Source: Mauremys mutica (taxonomy: Eukaryota; Chordata; Testudines; Geoemydidae). Taken from it: 64,000 bases of DNA. Location: positions 68,765,697-68,829,696 of the forward strand of contig NC_059072.1 of assembly GCF_020497125.1 (NCBI RefSeq), written 5' to 3'. The notes below the pieces were generated by a model that had not been told where the DNA came from, searched no databases, and worked only from the letters and a program-made list of their open reading frames with translations. Below are positions 34,412 through 46,402 of the stretch, one piece after another. Each line of letters opens with the position of its first letter. The first letter of the stretch is position 1. A program made the translations under genes and the position numbers.

Positions 34412-34813
34412 GTTTAGAGCTGGTGGAAAGTTTTTTTCCAAAACAGTTTTTCCTCAGAAAAATGCTGCAAAATTATTTTTTGTGAAACCATGTGGATTTT
34501 AATTAATTTTTATTTTTTTAAATGGAAAAAATGGCAAAACATCCCATTTTGAAATTTTCAGAACATAAAGTTTCAATTTTTGTTTCAAAATGACTTTTTG
34601 TTTAAAAATGTACTTTAATGTTTATCTAAATTGAAACAAATCATTTTGAATGTATCAAAAAAATGTGTTTCAATTGACCTGAAATGATTTTTTGGGGAAT
34701 TTTGTTTTGTGAAAAATGTCAAAGTTTTGACTTTTTGTCCCAATTTGGGATGATTTCTGTTTAAATCTCAACATTTTTGGTGGGATGGAAAATCCATTTT
34801 ACAATCAGCTTTA
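34412..34813. mobile_element. AT-rich TIR element, copy 1
   Basis: The left end TAGAGCTGGTGGAAAG and the right end GTAAAATGGAT... TCAGCTTTA (inverted: TAAAGCTGATTG) match as degenerate inverted repeats. The inside is very rich in AAAATTT, TTTTGAAAT and similar self-complementary blocks. A related, longer element lies at 53060-53643. The flanks share CTACT but a full 8-bp duplication is not seen. Superfamily undetermined. Confidence 0.5.
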
Positions 34814-35383
34814 CTACTACATTAATAATTTACCTTTAACTTTCACAGAGCAATTACTCTCTTCCACATGTCCTCCTCTCTTTGTTCCCCCTTCCTGCAA
34901 GCCTCTATTTCACCCTTTTCATTTTTTCCCATCTACTTTGTTAGAATAATTTAAAAATCCCACAAGAATTTCTGTTCTCATGTGATTTCAGCAGATATAC
35001 AAACTTTGAAGTCCTAACTTAAATTATACATATACCCAATTAGAATTTCTTGGAAGATGTGAATATAAAAACTTCCACGTTATGAACAGCAAAGTTTTCA
35101 TACATTCTCAAATCCTTCCAGAAGAGTGAATGTTTGTTCAAACTGATTAGTCTCAGGAATTCCTCCTTTAGTATGATAATTATGAATATGCTTCAGAAGA
35201 TTTCTTGGTCTTTCTTAAGGTGTGTTCATCTTACAGTTCTCAAGCCAGCCAGACCTGGGGCATAAGTATATGAGAAACCTCCAAGGAGTATCTAGGCAGC
35301 TATAGGAAGGCTACTTGTGACTCAACAGGAGAAACTCTTCCCTAGGTTTCTGAAAAAAATTGTCAATATTGGTTAGGAATATT
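34814..35383. other. Unrecognised intergenic sequence
   Basis: No feature recognised. Confidence 0.35.
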
Positions 35384-35480
35384 GCCATGCTGGATCAGCC
35401 CAGTGATCCATCTATTCTGGTGTCCTGTCTCTGAGAGGAGTCAGTAACAGATGCTTCGGAGGAAATTGGAAGCAATCAGG
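35384..35480 (-). mobile_element. CR1 3' end fragment, antisense
   Basis: GGAATATTGCCATGCTGGATC and CAGTGATCCATCTATTCTGG are a diverged version of the 'GCCATACTGGGTCAGACC' end seen at 14236. Only about 100 bp are recognisable. Confidence 0.65.
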
Positions 35481-35669
35481 GAGAAGTCACCTAAAAGTAA
35501 AATAACATGTTATTGAGCGCTGCGTATAGGGAGGGTCCTGGAGTTTGTATGGGGATGCTGTTATTCTACAGGGAGGAAAGGTCCCATGTTGGCCTAACTC
35601 ATCTATAAGAGGCATTGTGAGGTTTCTGTTCATATACAATTACAGAACCTGTTGCCTTTTGACTAGTGA

Positions 35670-35880
35670 AGGTTTTTTATGTGCACTGCTCCTTTAAGGG
35701 TAGCTCTGGTTCCAGTACATTCCAGTTACAAGTTTTAACCAGGACAGATTCCAGGAAGTTTAGTCCAGATGGGGTCAGAGAGTTTAAGGTTGGGACAGCA
35801 TGGAATGCTGGGATGGTTGGCTGCGTATAAGAAACAGCCTTACCTCAGACCAGAGAGGGAAAGAGAGAGAGAGAGAGAGA

Positions 35881-35919
<39 letters not shown>

Positions 35920-36350
35920 CTGAAAGAAACAGCAGCAGCTGTTGAGTCTCCCCAGGAAAAGGGTCCAGGAGGGGGTTTTGTGGAAATATGCCTGGTAAGA
36001 GCCAGGGAGGAGGCCTTTAAGAAGACTGCAGAAGGACCACAAGGGGCTGTAAGTTTCATTTGGTGAAAGACTGTGTGGAAGCACTGGACCAAGAGGTATC
36101 AGCCCCTCACAAAAGAGTGAAGGGTTCATCCCAGAGAAGGGTGCAGACTGGCAGAGGGAGTTCTGTTACCCAAGGAAAGAGACTGAGTGGTAATTTTAAA
36201 CATTTCATTTCGTTTCCTCTGGGACTACCATTACCCCAGAAAGAGAGAACATTTTTATTGGTTAGCTGGAGGGATAACTAAATGAACATACAAGAAGCGG
36301 AAACGGAGGCAGTGATCACACCTGACAGTGAGGAAGTTAGACACTGTCAC
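35670..36350 (+). mobile_element. LTR-like repeat with a candidate promoter
   Basis: The non-coding sequence includes CTCCTTTAAGGGTAGCTCTGG, then a TATA-like GCGTATAAG (about 35823), then a (GA)n tract, then a purine-rich leader. It ends near GACACTGTCACAGGCGGG. The order TATA then transcribed leader is like a retroviral LTR. The termini and a target duplication are not established, so LTR identity is only probable. The frames crossing the GA tract are artefacts. Confidence 0.35.
35856..35917. repeat. (GA)n microsatellite
   Basis: About 30 GA units with a few AAAGA interruptions, just downstream of a TATA-like site. Confidence 0.92.
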
Positions 36351-36787
36351 AGGCGGGTAAGTAATTTCTATAGCTTCAGCTCAAGGGCTATACTGCCTCT
36401 GCATTCATGTTCAATATCCCACTTTTAAGAGTATATGCAATGCAAGCCCAGAGTTATTGGGACTTGAGTCAAATGACCCATGTTGGAGAACCCAGGGCTT
36501 GAGCATCTACACTGATTGTTAACCCTATGTTAACAATTTTCTAGCCCAGGCTTAAGTCTGGTGCTCTGGTGTTCACACTGTAGCAAAGAGACCTGAGTCA
36601 CATGGCCCATTTCCCAGAGTCCTTAGTGCCCTCCCGCAATGTGGCCACTCTAGCCCTTTGGCCATGATGCACTGTAGGAAACCTTGACTGTCCTCCCTGC
36701 ACATTAAAAGAAGTTTTGAACAGCTGCCAATACATCCTGCCAAGAGTCATTTTGGTCTCTGCGCTCCCAGCTACTGGAGCCAGCAAC

Positions 36788-37958
36788 ATGGAGGCACTTT
36801 TTGAAGAACTTTTCTCGCTTGTGCTTTCATTCTTTGGTCAGGAAATGGGCAGAGCTTCCATAAGGTGCAGCTGGACATTGGTGGGTCAGAAAATGCTGCC
36901 AAAAAGGCATGTGACAGAGGTTATGATGGAGGAGGAAGAGTACGATGGCATGGCAGACACAAACTGGCTGATACCGCTCAGTACACTAGATATAGCCACT
37001 GGTGTCCCCTAGGTAGACCAGCACAGAGCCACAAGCACAGATAGGTGGGATCATGTCATCATACAGAACTGGGATGACTAGCAGTGGGTCCAGGAAGAAA
37101 ACTGTATGTCTGCAGCTTTGTAAACAGCTTGCCCCAACCTTCCAGTGTAAAGACACATGCATGAGGTCACCTTTACCGATCCAGAAGTGGGTTGCTATAG
37201 CCATCTGGAAGCTGGCTATCCCAGACTGTTACAGGTCCACTGCCAATCAGTTTGGTGTTGGAAAGTTGACTGTGAGTAAAGTGGTGACGGAGTTTCTGAG
37301 ACAATCGGGCATGTGGTTTACCCTAAGGTGGCAGGCATTATAGATATTCTAGGGTAACTTTAAGAGAATGGGGTTTCCTAACTGCACCAGGGCCACTGAT
37401 GGGACTTAAGTGCCTGTAATTTGCCCTCCTCAAGAAGCACATGAGACATACACTGCAAAGGGTGCTCCCTGTTATGCAGGTTCTCACAGAGGGTGATTTA
37501 TGAATGTCAGCATAGGCTGTATTGGAAAAGTTCATGATGCCAGAGTTATTTGCTGATTGGGAGTTTATATTCATGGACAGGCTGGGACATTGTTCCCATC
37601 AAATGACATTGTTATAAATGGAGTTACCATCCCCACCATTATTCTAGGGGACGTCATGTAATAATCTATGATTCTAACACCTTTGGCCTTTGCTTATGAA
37701 ACTGTACCCTGATTTGAGAGGCCCTGGCAAAAGAAGGTTTAATTATACAGTCATCAGGTGTTGAATGGTTGTTGAATGTGCTTTTGGCAGATTAACATTC
37801 CAGTGCAGATGTCTACAGATCCATTTGGATGCCAGTGTCATCAACACTGTCCGCACTACTGTAGCTTGCTGTGCCTGTCACAATCCTCGTGAAGCCAGAG
37901 GAGAGCCATTTCCCCCGGAATGGCCCTATGACAGCGAGGAGCTGCTGAATCAGTAGGG
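36788..37958 (+). pseudogene. HARBI1-like Harbinger transposase, pseudogene A
   Basis: A start at 36788 opens with MEALFEELFSLVLSFF. Then follow DHVIIQNWDD, PLPIQKWVAIAIWKLAIPDC and YRSTANQFGVGKLTVSKVV, the helix-turn-helix-like N-terminal part. Next come ATDGT with the first catalytic Asp (37398-37400), IGCIGKVHDARV, TIILGD with the second Asp (37650-37652), VVECAFGR with the Glu (37774-37776), and REARGEPFPPEWP, ending at a TAG near 37956. The family's DDE triad is thus present at codon level, but at least three frame changes and several stops break the gene. Length and domain order match the usual transposase of about 350-400 residues. Confidence 0.85.
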
Positions 37959-38408
37959 AAGTGCACCTACCACAGCCAGAAATAGCACCTACTCAATGTT
38001 TCCTTTGTGCCAGGACTGCATCCCAGGCAACAGAAGTCAGGAACGCTTTGTACTTCCTCATTATTGACTTGCATGGGCCAATGGAAGAATGTGCTTGTGG
38101 GGGGAAAGGAACCAATTGATCCTGGGGGGTTCAGTGCTTGGAAGGGCTGTGGTCTTGATTGCCATGCAATGTACTTATGAATGACATGATGAATAATGAA
38201 TTGTGCAGGGGTGGTGGTGAATTACAGTACGGGTTCATATAAGGAAGTTATTGAAGTGTGAATTGCTGTACCTAACTGCATTGAGGAGCAGTGTTTGCTT
38301 ACTATAGTATAATTGCTCCAGTTCATGTTTTTAGCTTTATTATCTGAAATCACGATTGTATGATGGGATGCAGTGATAGCAGCAAACTTTCTTGATGACA
38401 TAAAAGTC

Positions 38409-38414
38409 TTTATT
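38409..38414 (-). terminator. Candidate polyadenylation signal of the Harbinger A accessory gene
   Basis: AATAAA on the minus strand, about 360 bp downstream of the last recognisable coding block of the accessory remnant and within Harbinger A. Inferred from position only. Confidence 0.3.
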
Positions 38415-38769
38415 TGTAAACATGTGTTAAAACAGTACAACGGTGACCCATTGCCAGGCAGGCCAGATGCCACTATAAACCCCAAAACAAGTAACAGAAG
38501 AACATTTCCAAAACAAAACAAATAAATGTGCAGGAAACAGTGCAAACACGACACAACCCCCCCCCCCGCCACTCCATGTCCCCAGCCCCAAGTTGTCCTT
38601 TCCCTTCTTAGCCGTTTGTTGTGCACATGGAACCAGGGCAGGGGGTAGAGATATCCACAGGATGGGGTTCAAGAAGGAAGGCAGCATGGGGTTTACTTGC
38701 CCTTCCAAACCACTCATGGGGCCTGATTGCAAGGGCCACCTTGATATGAAGTTGTCCAAACTACTTCTG

Positions 38770-39100
38770 GACTGAGGGTACGTTGCAGCGGGAGCGGGCC
38801 AGGGTGGAGTTGAGTAGCTGAATAGTTCTCTCTGATGAGCTTTGTCATCCTCCTTTAGCCACTGTTCCTGTTACAGGAACTGAGCTGCAAGAGCCTGCTT
38901 CCTTGCTGAAACCCTATCCTACAGATGTGCAGCAAGCCTCAGCTTTTCCTCCTGCTTCTCGGCATGCTGTTTCTCTAGTAGTCTTTAGTCCCTCTGCTCC
39001 TGATACTGGACCTGCTTGTCAGCCCTCTCCAGAACGTCAACCATAACTTCATTATGGAAACCCTTTCTCTTGGAACAGTCCATGAAGGTATGGTGAGCCA
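38770..39100 (-). pseudogene. Harbinger A accessory protein, C-terminal coiled coil, remnant
   Basis: The minus strand reads NEVMVDVLERADKQVQYQEQ, LLEKQHAEKQEEKLRLAA, ARKQALAAQFL and QWLKEDDKAHQREL. Stops lie between them. Heptad-like Leu/Gln/Glu-rich helices of this kind end the Myb/SANT accessory proteins of vertebrate Harbinger elements. The Myb domain expected towards 39900 is not recognisable. It converges with the transposase, as in copy B. Confidence 0.62.
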
Positions 39101-40365
39101 GGGATCAAGCTGTGGATGGACTGCAGCCCGTGGACATTGAGAGGACAAGAAATGCAGTGTTATTGTCTAAAATCGCTCAGCTGAGAGCTCAGAATTAATT
39201 CTTGTGGAATTTCAAGGACATAAAATGTTACATTTCAGTATTGAACCACAATGTATTGTGCAAGGGATGCCTCAGTCCACAGAATCCCCACAGCCTGGTT
39301 AATCACAGTTACAGAAGTGCAGAAACAAGTTTAAAATTAGAATCTGTTTCTGTTGTATAAAAATTGCAAAACTACTTGGGGTGAGGAGGCTGGGTGCAAG
39401 TGGCTTTTTCTCTCATTTCAGGCTTTTCACATTTTGGAGGGCATACTGACCTGTGGTGCTCTATTGGCAAGGGGAGTTGTTATTCCAAGCTGCTGGTGGG
39501 AAACTTGAAGTGTATGCAGCCAAAGTATTCAAAGGCATGGTGACTGAATAGCGCATCTATGAGTGGAGTGGGTTGGTCAGCTACCGAGGTGGCCCTGGAA
39601 AATATGTCCTTCCCTGCAATGTGACTACCTATCTGGAGTTCGTGCTTCAGGAAAAGTTTGCAGCTATCAGCACTCGGGATTGCATCAGCATCCAGGGAGG
39701 AATTAACAGGATGTTTGTTTAGCTTACACATGGCTTACTCTGTTACAACTTCATGCAGATACGTAGAGCTCCACAGCCTTCCTTCTCCCCACCCCGGCAC
39801 ACCTCTGGAAAATAAATTGATAGCCCATTCATACATGGGTTAAATGATTTTTGTCACCCATGGACTGCATGGGCTATCTCTAACTGAACTGGACTAGATT
39901 TGGAAAGAGAACATATTTCCCCAAACACACATGCCGAGTTCACTCTTTCCAAGTGGTTCCATAGACTGTTGAGTGATTACAGAGCAGCAACTTAGAGCCA
40001 TTGTTACTTTAAGGAAAGCAGGAATGACCCTGTAGCAAACATCTTTGCCTTTCGAGTAAAATTATTCTTTAAAGCCATTCTTTACTGTTTGCACTTCCTG
40101 GTCACCATGTTGGACTCCACGTGATGTGGAGTCACCAGGATACAATCCAACATTAATGGATACACACTGGTAGCCAGGACTTCTCATAACTTTTTGCAGC
40201 TCCTAGGAGCCTGAATCTAAGAGATTTGAGTGTAGACAGAAGGAGAGTGGGCTCAAGTCTGAGTCTGGGCCCAGCTTACACTGTAGACATACCTTTAATC
40301 TCATCACTGGTCCCCCTTCACTCTGCATTATTCTGTGTAAAATATCTTCATTCTCTTCTCACTCC

Positions 40366-41213
40366 CACATGCTGCCAAATTTCTAATTGCACAAAACTGA
40401 ACAACCCTGTCCAGCACCCTATGCTGCCCCTTCCCCAAGGCCCTGCCCTGCCCCTTGTCCAAGGCCCTACCCTTGCTCTCTCCATCCCCTGGCCCTCTGT
40501 CGCTCACTCTCCCCCACCTTCACTCACTTTCACCCGGTTGGGGCAGGGGGCTGGGGTGCGGAAGGGGGGTGAGAGCTCTGGCTGGGGGTGTGGGTTCTGG
40601 AGTGGGGCCAGGGATGAGGGGTTTGGGGTGCAGGAAGGTGCTCCAGACTGGGGCTGAGGGGTTTGAGGTGTAGGAGGGGGCTCAGGGCTGGGATAGGGTG
40701 TTGGGGTGTTGGGGGAGGATGTGGGCTCTCGGAGAGAGTTTGGGTGTGGGAGGGGACTCCAGGCTCGGGCAGGGGGTTGGGCTGTGTGTGGGGGTGCAGG
40801 GTCCTGGCAGTGCTTACCACGTCTCCCAGGAACAGGCCACCAGGTCCCTGCAGCCCCTACGTGCATGGGTGGCCAAGGAGGCTCCATGTGCTGCCTTCAT
40901 GCCCACAGGCTCCACCCCTGCAGCTCTCACTGGTCACGGTTCCTGGCCAATGGGGGCTGCGGAGCTGGCACTTGGGGCCAGGGCAGCACATGGAGCATCC
41001 TTGGCTGCCCATGTGCCTAGGAGCCGCAAGGACCTGGAAGCCGCTTCCCGGAGATGTATGGAGCTAGGGCAGGTAGGGAGCCTGCCTTAGCCCCAGGCCC
41101 CCGCTGCACTGCCGATCAGACTTTTAACGGCCCAGTCAGTGGTGCCGACCGGAGCCGCCAGGGTCCCTTTTTGACCAGGTATTCTGGTAGAAAACTGGCC
41201 TGGCAGCCCTAAC
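40366..41213 (+). mobile_element. GC-rich transposon with internal minisatellite, copy 1
   Basis: The left end GCTGCCAAATTTCTAATTGC and the right end GAAAACTGGCCTGGCAGCCCT share an inverted GGCTGCCA. The body (about 40540-40800) is a degenerate minisatellite of 20-45 bp units around GGGGTTTGGGGTGCAGGAGG and GGGCTGGGGCAGGGGGTTGG. The right part has GTCCCTTTTTGACCAGG. Long frames on both strands come from the lack of stops in this DNA and are not genes. A second copy is at 54600-55757. Family name unknown. Confidence 0.65.
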
Positions 41214-41288
41214 ATTCCCCCATCTCTCACTCTACCAGAAATGTCCTTCCTGTACTCAAACCTCTCTCTCCCCACTCCTTCAAACCCT

Positions 41289-42140
41289 TAGAATCATAGA
41301 ATCATAGAATCTTAGGGTTGGAAGGGACCTCAGGAGGTCATCTAGTCCAACCCCCTGCTCAAAGCAGGACCAAACCCAACTAAATCATCCCAGCCAGGGC
41401 TTTGTCAAGCCTGACCTTAAAAACCTCTAAGGAAGGAGATTCCACCACCTCCCTAGGTAACCCATTCCAGTTCTTCACCACCCTACTAGTGAAAAAGTTT
41501 TTCCTAATGTCCAACCTAAACCTCCCCCTCTGCAACTTGAGACCATTACTCCTTGTTCTGTCATCTTCTACCACTGAGAACAGTCTAGATCCATCCTCTT
41601 TGGAACCCCCTTTCAGGTAGTTGAAAGCAGCTATCAAATCCCCCCTCATTCTTCTCTTCTGCAGGCTAAACAATCTCAGTTCCCTCAGCCTCTCCTCATA
41701 AGTCATGTGCTCCAGCTCCCTAATCATTTTTGTTGCCCTCCGCTGGACTCTCTCCAATTTATCCACATCCTTCTTGTAGTGTGGGGCCCAAAACTGGACA
41801 CAATACTCCAAATGAGGCCTCACCAGTGCTGAGTAGAGGGGAATGATCACATCCCTCGATCTGCTGCAAATGCCCCTACTTATACAACCCAAAATGCCAT
41901 TAGCCTTCTTGGCAACAAGGGCACACTGTTGACTCATATTCAGCTTTTCGTCCACCGTAACCCCTAGGTCCTTTTCTGCAGAACTGCTGCCCAGCCATTC
42001 GGTCCCTAGTCTGGTAGCAGTGCATGGGATTCTTCCGTCCTAAGTGCAGGACTCTGCACTTGTCCTTGTTGAACCTCATCATGTTTCTTTTGGCCCAATC
42101 CTCTAATTTGTCCTTAAACTTATCTTTGCTCAAGACCCCT
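41289..42140 (-). mobile_element. CR1 LINE, 3' 850 bp, antisense
   Basis: The 3' end at 41289 shows AGAATCATAGAATCATAGAA, then the GGGTTGGAAGGGACCTCAGG block. It continues into the RT C-terminal coding part and is truncated at about 42140. It is among the least diverged CR1 copies in the window and so probably among the youngest. Confidence 0.95.
41380..42130 (-). pseudogene. CR1 ORF2 C-terminal fragment
   Basis: From about 42130 down: DKFKDKLEDWAKRNMMRFNK and [16 protein letters not shown]. One frameshift near 41955-41990 follows, then an uninterrupted 191-codon frame. That frame includes [39 protein letters not shown] and [19 protein letters not shown], with a stop at 41380-41382. The frameshift falls in the stretch that should read as EKDLGV. 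The catalytic FADD part is missing through 5' truncation. Confidence 0.92.
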
Positions 42141-44865
42141 GAAAGAACTACCCATCTAATGGTAGTGTAAGAAAAATAAAGCAGAGATGTAAGATGTGCC
42201 TTGATGCTGCACAGCACTTGAGCATGTGCGTAACTTTACATAATGGCAATACTCATGTTCGTAAATGTAAGCCACCCTTAGCCACCCAATCATCTATCTA
42301 TGCACTCTTTATTTCATTCCTTTCTTCCTCCATCTTAGCTGATGTTTATTTCCCCCTATGTTCTATCATTTTCAGACCCATTTTTGGCCCTTACTTAGGA
42401 CAGCATCCCTATTCAGGCAGGGCGCCTAAACACATGCTTAACTTAAAGCACATGATTAAGTGCTTTCCTGAATAGGGGTGGACATAACCTTGTGTGTAAG
42501 TGCTTTCTTAAATCAGGGCCATAGATTGTAAGCTCTTTGGAGCATGTGTTTATTTGCTGTGTTAAGCACCATGCCCACATACAGAAATGTATGCAAATGT
42601 CAAATAACCCTCATACTTTCTCTAATAAAACCTGAGACTACTGCCTGCTAATACATGCTCATGGCATCAACACATGGAACGTATTACAACATTACAGATG
42701 AGATACATTTTATAAACAACTTCTGATCTATCAGAGGGTGAGCACAGAGGTAAGGACATGTAACCTTCACTGTTTTTAAACTGCCCTATACCAGACAATA
42801 CATGTAACAGAACAAATACAAGCAATGTGGCATTTGGAAGCCTCCTGCCACAGAGAGTAAACAGACCTTTTGAAAGAAATTACTAGTTACACCTCATCAA
42901 AGGTTGGCATTTTCCCTCTATGCAAGTACAGTTGCCTGCCCATCAGCCACCCTCACCTTGTCCTCTTCTTGGTAAAAATAGTGGGATTTTTGATAATTTC
43001 TAACGTTATCCACTGAACAATATTAATAAAGATATGTGTCTCATCAGTGTATGAAACGAAGGAGTCCCAGTTATGATAACTGACTAAAAGGGATATGTTC
43101 ATGTTTTCTGAGTCAGTAAGTAAACAAGGTGATATCAGACTTCCTCATATGATATCTTAATAGATGATCATTCTCTTTGTGAGGCAAGATGAACCCTAGA
43201 GGCACTAGGGTTGTGCACTGAAAACAGGGATTTTTCATGTGCAAAAGATCGTTATGATGTGAGTCCAGAGCTGTAGGCAGCAGCTTCCCACAGGGAGGCA
43301 TCCGAAGGTTCAGCTGGAATCTGTTGCAGTAATGGTGTTTTTCTGCATAAGCAGCTGAATGGGCAATCTCTATTTACTATTGCTCAGAGTTGAATATTCT
43401 AGGTACCCCACAGTAAGGGTTAGCACTTGCCTTCAGTAAAGATATTATAACATGTTGACTTGAGAATCCGACTCGTTGTTCTTCTAAAGCTCTGGGCGAA
43501 CATGGGATACGTTATTTTAAATCACAAATATATTGGGTTACTAGTGTACGACTCAAAGAAACTTTTAGTACTCATTGTGATTTCATTATAGCATTAAGGA
43601 GATGAAAAAGGTAGACTTTATGTCAAAATAATTTACTATCCAGTTTTGCTGTTGGCTCCAGGAGGCTGATTGTAACAGAAAAGGGGAAGGCAATGTGATC
43701 TGTTAATGATAACCAAAAAAAAAAAAAAAAGACACCTCATCATTTAGTATCTTTTATTAGATTTTCATTATTCAATGCTCAGAATGCATTACCTTACATC
43801 TGTAAACACTCTTTTTCTAGGAGCTACTTGCACATTTTACACATCAAAGTTTCTGTTTAAAATTATGTTTTGTGGCAAAAGATTGATGAAATTAAGGTAA
43901 GTAAAGTAAGTCATGTAAATGTTCATTTTAATCAGAGGCACACAAAAAGTTTCTGTGATTCAAGAACAAAAGGCCATGAAAAAAATGTAATAGAAAATAA
44001 TCCCAGAAACATCAACCATCCATCTCGGGCTGGTAAATTCTATACTAGAGAAGAATGCACTGATGAGAAGCAATGAATACAAATTATGAAAAATCTAATT
44101 CTTGTAATTAATTTTTTTTAGACTGTAAGAGAGCAATCATCAGTTTGTAAATACCAATTACAAGGCAGAATGGATGCATTGAAAAGACATAGATTTTTTT
44201 AAGATAGGTTCATGACCAATAGACTGTTTCATATATAAATTCTAGCATACAGAACCATGCAATGGAAAATACACTAATGCATATGTCTAAATACTGTGCA
44301 AATGCACAGTAAATGTTGCTAGTACATAAGTCATGTGTGATGTATGCTCTGACAAGTAAATAGTGAAGTGACAGTGCAATCCAAATTCCATGTGTAGACA
44401 TGTGCCAATCAAATGTAATTGCGTAATCCAATTTTCCTCCACCCATTTTCTCACGATCTTCATTTCCCTCAGGATTTTACCCTCCTCACACGTTTTCCCA
44501 TTTTACTCTGCCTCACCCTCAGAACTCTGTGTCATGGTGATCGACGTGCTATTGCAGAGAAAGCATCTCTTTGACTTCTCATTTAACAATATAGTTTCCA
44601 GTTGCATGGATTTTGGTTTATAGTTGAAGCAGTTTACTGGTCATCAACAGCAACAAGAAAAAAATCAATATTTTCTCAATGAATCCAACCTCCTTTCTAC
44701 ATAGTATTTTGAAATTGCTTATTACTTTTACTGTCAATAGAAAAATGCAAAATAATTTGTGGGTATCAAGGGCCAAAGGAAAAAAAAGGAAAAGGCTATA
44801 TAGTTCAAATGACTATGTGATGAGACAGTCATTTCCTTCTCTTTGTTCCTAATACACTAGAAACA
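42141..44865. other. Unrecognised intergenic sequence
   Basis: No gene. AGATTGTAAGCTCTTTGGAGC near 42523 resembles the tail of old CORE-SINE/L2 repeats. An A16 tract lies at about 43716-43731. The rest is AT-rich and unremarkable. Confidence 0.4.
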
Positions 44866-45222
44866 CCAGAGTTGCGAACTGACCAGTCAACCACACACCT
44901 CATTTGGAACCGGAACTATGCAATCAGTCAGTAGCGGAGACAAAAAAAAACAGTCCCCCCCACAAAAAAACCAGAACAGTGATAAATGTAAACTACTAAA
45001 TAAATGAAGGGAAAATTTTAAAAAGAGATTTGACAAGGTAAGGAAACTGGTTTTGTGCTTGTTTAATTTAAATTAAGATGGTTAAAAGCAGCATTTGTCT
45101 TCTGCATAGTGAAGTTTCAAAGCCGTATTAAGTCAATGTTCAGTTGTAAACTTTTGAAAGAACAACCACGACGTTTTGTTTAGAGTTACAAACATTTCAG
45201 AGTTATGAACACCTCAGGAATG
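44866..45222. repeat. Interspersed repeat bordered by CAGAGTTNNGAAC blocks
   Basis: Begins CACCAGAGTTGCGAACTGACC and ends with GAGTTACAAACATTTCAGAG and TTATGAACACC. The middle has TTTGACAAGGTAAGGAAACTG and CTTTTGAAAGAACAACCA. I recognise it as a repeat found widely in turtle DNA, but I cannot class it. Non-coding. Confidence 0.5.
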
Positions 45223-45224
45223 AT

Positions 45225-45415
45225 GGACTGTGCCTTTAAGAGACCTGATAGTGGCACACACCAGGAAAAGCAGGATCCAGTTGTGGTGCCAGAAATGTGA
45301 TCCCTGAGTAAGCTGCAATAAAAGGACTGTTTGTTTGAACCTCCTGGATTGTCTCTTTGCTATCTCTCTGTGTCTACTGCCAAACCAAGGAGGTTACAAG
45401 GATAATATTTTTGTA
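45225..45415 (+). mobile_element. Short LTR-like fragment
   Basis: CTGTGCCTTTAAGAGACC is followed by GCAATAAAAGGACTG and then GATTGTCTCTTTGC, a promoter-like block, a poly(A) signal and a T-rich stretch within 200 bp. The termini are not found, so this is a weak call. Confidence 0.3.
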
Positions 45416-45628
45416 GAATATTTCTAATTTGGTTATGAACATTCAGAATCAGTCTTTCCTGTAGGGTTTGTGTTAGAAAATCTTCAAAGTTCTAAAGTGA
45501 AGGCAACACTTCAAAATGTTCACATGGGCAACAACCCTGCCAGAATCTGAAGTTATTACGGGGTTTGTAAATCAGTCCTGCATGGATCTTACTTGAGGTT
45601 TTTTGAATTAGTCTCATGCAATTTCTGG

Positions 45629-45652
45629 TGTGTGTGTGTGTGTGTGTGTGTG
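45629..45652. repeat. (GT)n microsatellite
   Basis: About 12 GT units. Confidence 0.9.
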
Positions 45653-46261
45653 AAATCAGCACGCTCATACATGGTGTGCACTGGCAAATGAAAAAGAGCA
45701 ACACATGCTCCATGATCTGCTACCTCTGTTTGTCATTTCATAAATCTATATTCTGTTATTTTTCTCTGAACAGTTTGTTTGCTATTTATGGCAACCAGCA
45801 TGGCTGGATGCCATCCCTTGGGATATGGTGAATTTATACTTGTCGTGTGTGAATTTATTAAAATGGAAGGAAGTATTATTTTATGCTAAGTCTTTTGGCA
45901 TATGTTTAATTCTGGATGAGGTTGTTCCTTATCAGAAGCTGTATTCAAAGTGTCAGTTTTTAAAAATTATTCTGAAACAGCATACTCTAGTACGTATGCT
46001 CTGCAGCCAGAATTTTCTGAAGGTACATATATACCTCTAGCTAGAGATGACCAGAACTGGTTCATGCAATTTCTGATAAACACAGAGGACCCAGAAGACC
46101 CATTTCTTGATTTGATATTGTAATTTGACTTCTCAGTGACTGCTTTTAAATTGCATTATTCCCCCTTCCATGACTCCTAAAGCATTAATTCCAAGAGTGA
46201 TATCAAAACTTTAGCCAAAGCTCTGATGTCATCTCAATAGAATCTTTCTGTACAATGAACT

Positions 46262-46281
46262 GTCTCTCTCTCTCTCTCTCC
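46262..46281. repeat. (CT)n microsatellite
   Basis: About 10 CT units directly before the repeat at 46285. Confidence 0.85.
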
Positions 46282-46284
46282 CAT

Positions 46285-46402
46285 TAGCTGTATGCAGTGT
46301 TGTTGTAGCCATATTGGTCCCACAATATTAGAGAGACAAGATGGGTGAGGTAATATTTTATTTGATCAACTTCTGGCGGTGAGAGAGGCAAGTTTTCAAT
46401 TG
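46285..46402 (+). repeat. Interspersed repeat, 'TTGTTGTAGCCATATTGGTC' type
   Basis: GCTGTATGCAGTGTTGTTGTA, then ATTAGAGAGACAAGATGGG, then AATATTTTATTTGATCAACT belong to a repeat I know as widely scattered in amniotes. Its start resembles the GTAGCC..TGTTAGTC ends of the element at 61797. Family name unknown. Confidence 0.5.

Larger units (their letters stand above)
36428..40294. mobile_element. PIF/Harbinger transposon copy A, decayed, near full length
   Basis: The left end (AGAGTATATGCAATGCAAGC, then GGGACTTGAGTC) pairs with the inverted right end (AGGTATGTCTACAGTGTAAGC, then CAGACTTGAGCC), with small gaps. Both ends are bordered by TTA (36425-36427; 40295-40297). Inside, a HARBI1-like transposase (plus) converges on a Myb-type accessory remnant (minus), the same layout as copy B. 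It is 3.9 kb. It does not share obvious nucleotide identity with copy B, so it is a separate family. Confidence 0.75.

Noticed and set aside
35784..36129. Ser/Leu-rich and Arg/Glu-rich frames
   Set aside because: Translations of the (GA)n microsatellite.
40226..41090. Several long overlapping open frames on both strands (up to 143 codons)
   Set aside because: They lie in G- or C-rich minisatellite DNA with few stop codons, have repetitive low-complexity products, and recur in the copy at 54.6 kb.
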